A DNA stretch of 64,000 bases from positions 414,874-478,873 of the forward strand of contig NZ_VHKL01000005.1 of assembly GCF_007474605.1 (NCBI RefSeq). Direction: 5' to 3'. Below, piece after piece: positions 62,274 through 64,000 of this stretch. The translations under genes and the position numbers were made by a program. This stretch comes from Rhodoligotrophos appendicifer. GTDB taxonomy: Bacteria; Pseudomonadota; Alphaproteobacteria; Rhizobiales; Im1. Each line of letters starts with the position of its first letter. The first letter of the stretch is position 1. Under the pieces are notes generated by a model. That model worked only from the letters and a program-made list of their open reading frames with translations, searched no databases and had not been told where the DNA came from.

Positions 62274-63695
62274 CTAAAAGAAGAACCAGGCACCGAACTG
62301 CCCTCGGATATTGTCACCGCTCCGTAAGCGTCCGGCCAAGGACATGTCATAGAAGTCCCTCTGGCCGTAGATTACTTCCCAACCCAATTGAAGCTCGCTT
62401 ACTGGTTTCCAAATTAGGTTGCCGTGGAGGCTCATAACCTCCTTGTTGAATCGACCCGTAAGATATCCCCCGTCCGCGACGGCGTCTTTGACGTCTGACT
62501 TGTTTGGCAGCGACAGCCCCCATCCAAAGTTGATGCTTGTTTTTTCGCTCACCTCAAAAGTTACACCTGCGAAGATCCCTAAGGCTGCGATACTGTTAAT
62601 GTCACCACTTAGGGGATTGATCCAATAAGCCGGTGAGTTGCCGACCAAGTAATTTCCGACACCGTCGCCGTAAATCGCACCCGCAGATAGCGTTCCGAAG
62701 TCTGAGAGGTTTATCGTGGCGGCCCCTTGTACAACCCAGCCGAAGGCTCCATCGCTGTCAGTTGCTCCGAGGCGCTTTTCGGTAGCGAAGCGCCGTCCTG
62801 CGCCCGACAAAAGGAATTGATGGCCGGCGGCTGTCTCATACTGCCAACGCGCCACAAGATCCGGCATCTCGTCATTGAGCCCGCGCGCGTTTGTACCGTA
62901 CTCATCATAACCTGTAGGATCCTCAACGGAAATTGCGAAGACGTTTGGACCGTCGCGATACGTCAGCCGCACTTGACCTACACGTGACGTGCCAAGCAAA
63001 CCCGCAGGACCAAAGAAATCGACAGTCGTAATGCCTGTAATGAGAGACATGAAGTTGCGCCAAGTTTGCCCTGCACCAAAACTCCATTTCGGCAGCATGT
63101 CCCACTCACCCCAAGCGTGGCGCATGCGAAAGTCAGTAGAGCCGAACGCTCCTCCCGAAAAGAAATCGCCCTCGATCAATGTGCGGACTTGGCCGACTGA
63201 AGTGTCGGACCGCGACTGTATCCGAAAGCGGGACTGACGAGCATGAAAGCGAACGTGCTTACTGCTCTTTCTCTCTGTCAGATTCGAATATCCAAAGTAA
63301 TCACCTAGATCTTGATTGAAATCATAAATAAAATCACCCTTTACGTATCCGGAAACAGTCACTTGATGAACCGGAGCGGGCATGTCAGCTGTCGGGGTGA
63401 CGAAAACTGTGAAGCCGCGATCTGCAGGAAGAGCGTCGCCCACCCGCTCCGTCCACGGCGCGAGTTCGTTCTCGCTCCCGCGATAGAAGCTTATGAGACC
63501 CGAGTCTTTGGGGGTAACAGATGTGTGGGGAGCGGCCGCTTGAAGCTGCTCCAACTGGGATTGAAGAGATTGAAGTTGGAGCTGGAGGTCGGCGAGTTCA
63601 TCGGCCTTAACCGATTCGCCGAACGCCACCACGCCTACAGCAGCAAGAGTTACGGTGGCCATTGCTGTGGCTTTGACCCTATGCCCTATGTTCAT
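62274..63695 (-). CDS. outer-membrane porin, DcaP-like family
   Basis: The 473 residues have a signal peptide (AMATVTLAAVGVVAFGESVKA), a short coiled coil LADLQLQLQSLQSQLEQLQ, and a beta-barrel with alternating aromatic residues ending in the outer-membrane signature phenylalanine (QFGAWFFF). HQVTVSGYVKGDFIYDFNQ and FRMRHAWGEWD are typical of the DcaP/porin_4 group that forms trimeric channels for small acids or sugars. It stands alone on the minus strand, with a second porin 3' end 170 bases upstream of its start. Confidence 0.9.
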   Translation of the reverse strand: MNIGHRVKATAMATVTLAAVGVVAFGESVKADELADLQLQLQSLQSQLEQLQAAAPHTSVTPKDSGLISFYRGSENELAPWTERVGDALPADRGFTVFVTPTADMPAPVHQVTVSGYVKGDFIYDFNQDLGDYFGYSNLTERKSSKHVRFHARQSRFRIQSRSDTSVGQVRTLIEGDFFSGGAFGSTDFRMRHAWGEWDMLPKWSFGAGQTWRNFMSLITGITTVDFFGPAGLLGTSRVGQVRLTYRDGPNVFAISVEDPTGYDEYGTNARGLNDEMPDLVARWQYETAAGHQFLLSGAGRRFATEKRLGATDSDGAFGWVVQGAATINLSDFGTLSAGAIYGDGVGNYLVGNSPAYWINPLSGDINSIAALGIFAGVTFEVSEKTSINFGWGLSLPNKSDVKDAVADGGYLTGRFNKEVMSLHGNLIWKPVSELQLGWEVIYGQRDFYDMSLAGRLRSGDNIRGQFGAWFFF

Positions 63696-63865
63696 CGCTG
63701 TCCCCCGAGATCCTGCCGCTCATTCGCGCCAATTGGCGTTCGGTTGTTAATGCAACCTATGAGGGAATTTATACCGGACGCGAGGGGATTTCATCGATTC
63801 CTGTGTAGAGATTACAGAATCCGCATTGTAGTGCCCAAAAAATCACGACCCTAGGTTGTGAGTAT

Positions 63866-63913
63866 TCAGAAGAAGAACCAGGCTCCGAATTGCCCTCTTA
63901 GATTTTGGGCATT
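63866..63913 (-). pseudogene. 3' end of a second porin gene, cut off near the window edge
   Basis: On the minus strand the bases 63866-63913 encode NAQNLRGQFGAWFFF and a stop, nearly identical to the last residues of the porin at 62274 (DNIRGQFGAWFFF). From about 63914 to the window edge the same frame stays open but encodes sequence unlike any porin (for example RHHVGAPWP). The homology therefore stops abruptly after 15 codons. It may be a remnant left by an insertion or deletion, or a real gene joined to foreign DNA. Confidence 0.65.
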
Positions 63914-64000
63914 TGTGCAGGGCGGTGACAAATTAGGCCATGGAGCGCCGACGTGATGGCGGTGCGGGCGGAGTAAAAGCCGTCCATTGGCTAGGCTGGT
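63914..64000. mobile_element. possible end of an insertion element
   Basis: The 87 bases from the point where porin similarity stops start with TGTGCAGGGCGGTGAC and continue with AATTAGGCCATGG and AAAGCCGTCCATTGG. The sharp break and TG-start are what an insertion-sequence end would look like, and the short AGGCCA/GGCTA-like motifs recall repeated terminal sites. No transposase coding can be seen because the window ends here, so this is a weak call. Confidence 0.25.

Overview
The window is chromosomal DNA from an alphaproteobacterium, most likely of the order Hyphomicrobiales (Rhizobiales). This rests on gene order and families: ppiD-trpE-trpG-trpD-trpC-moaC-moeA divergent from tpiA-secG-pyrG-kdsA; dgt-argS-SPOR-nagZ-scpA-scpB-tatB-tatC; gatCAB; an HWE-type histidine kinase; an ATP12 chaperone; and a DcaP-like porin. 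No tRNA, rRNA, CRISPR array, prophage or complete insertion sequence was seen. The content is mostly core metabolism and cell-envelope biology with a few accessory genes.

Layout. 0.2-7.8 kb (minus strand): one operon-like run from the periplasmic foldase PpiD through tryptophan synthesis (trpEGDC) into molybdenum cofactor synthesis (moaC, moeA). 8.0-15.4 kb (plus): tpiA, secG, pyrG, a large MscS channel, a glyoxalase-like protein and kdsA. 15.5-20.5 kb (plus): serS-surE-pcm-nlpD-like-GST. 20.5-27.5 kb: copper amine oxidase, 1-Cys peroxiredoxin, a membrane-anchored endonuclease/phosphatase-fold protein, two small unknown genes, purB and the F1-ATPase chaperone ATP12. 27.6-32.6 kb: a complete polyamine-type ABC importer with a LysR regulator on the same strand, followed by an inverted REP pair. 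32.8-36.6 kb (minus): an acyl-CoA ligase, a YejA-like binding protein and hspQ. 36.8-43 kb: AEC transporter, UbiH-like hydroxylase and gatCAB with a chorismate mutase set between gatA and gatB. 43-48.8 kb: methylcrotonyl-CoA carboxylase beta subunit, YaiI, ErpA, dGTPase and ArgS. 48.8-56 kb: a very long SPOR protein, nagZ, scpAB and tatBC (no tatA). 56-64 kb: a DUF1835 gene, eno, a betaine-aldehyde-dehydrogenase-like gene, a diiron HD oxygenase, a small membrane protein, an HWE kinase, a porin, and the 3' stump of a second porin at the right edge.

Main points of interest. (1) Two gene strings that I recall as kdsA-eno and tatC-serS in related genomes appear here with exchanged partners, kdsA-serS and tatC-eno, both in this window. 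(2) Base composition and third-position codon choice change near 36.7 kb: the left part is strongly GC-rich and the right part clearly less so, although both carry core genes. (3) tatA is missing from the tat locus. (4) The HD protein beside the betB-like gene keeps all six iron ligands of the PhnZ/TmpB diiron oxygenases. (5) The right edge breaks off inside a second porin gene in a way that suggests an insertion. I found no clear candidate for a wholly new multi-gene system; the HD oxygenase/betB pair and the rearranged junctions deserve the first look.
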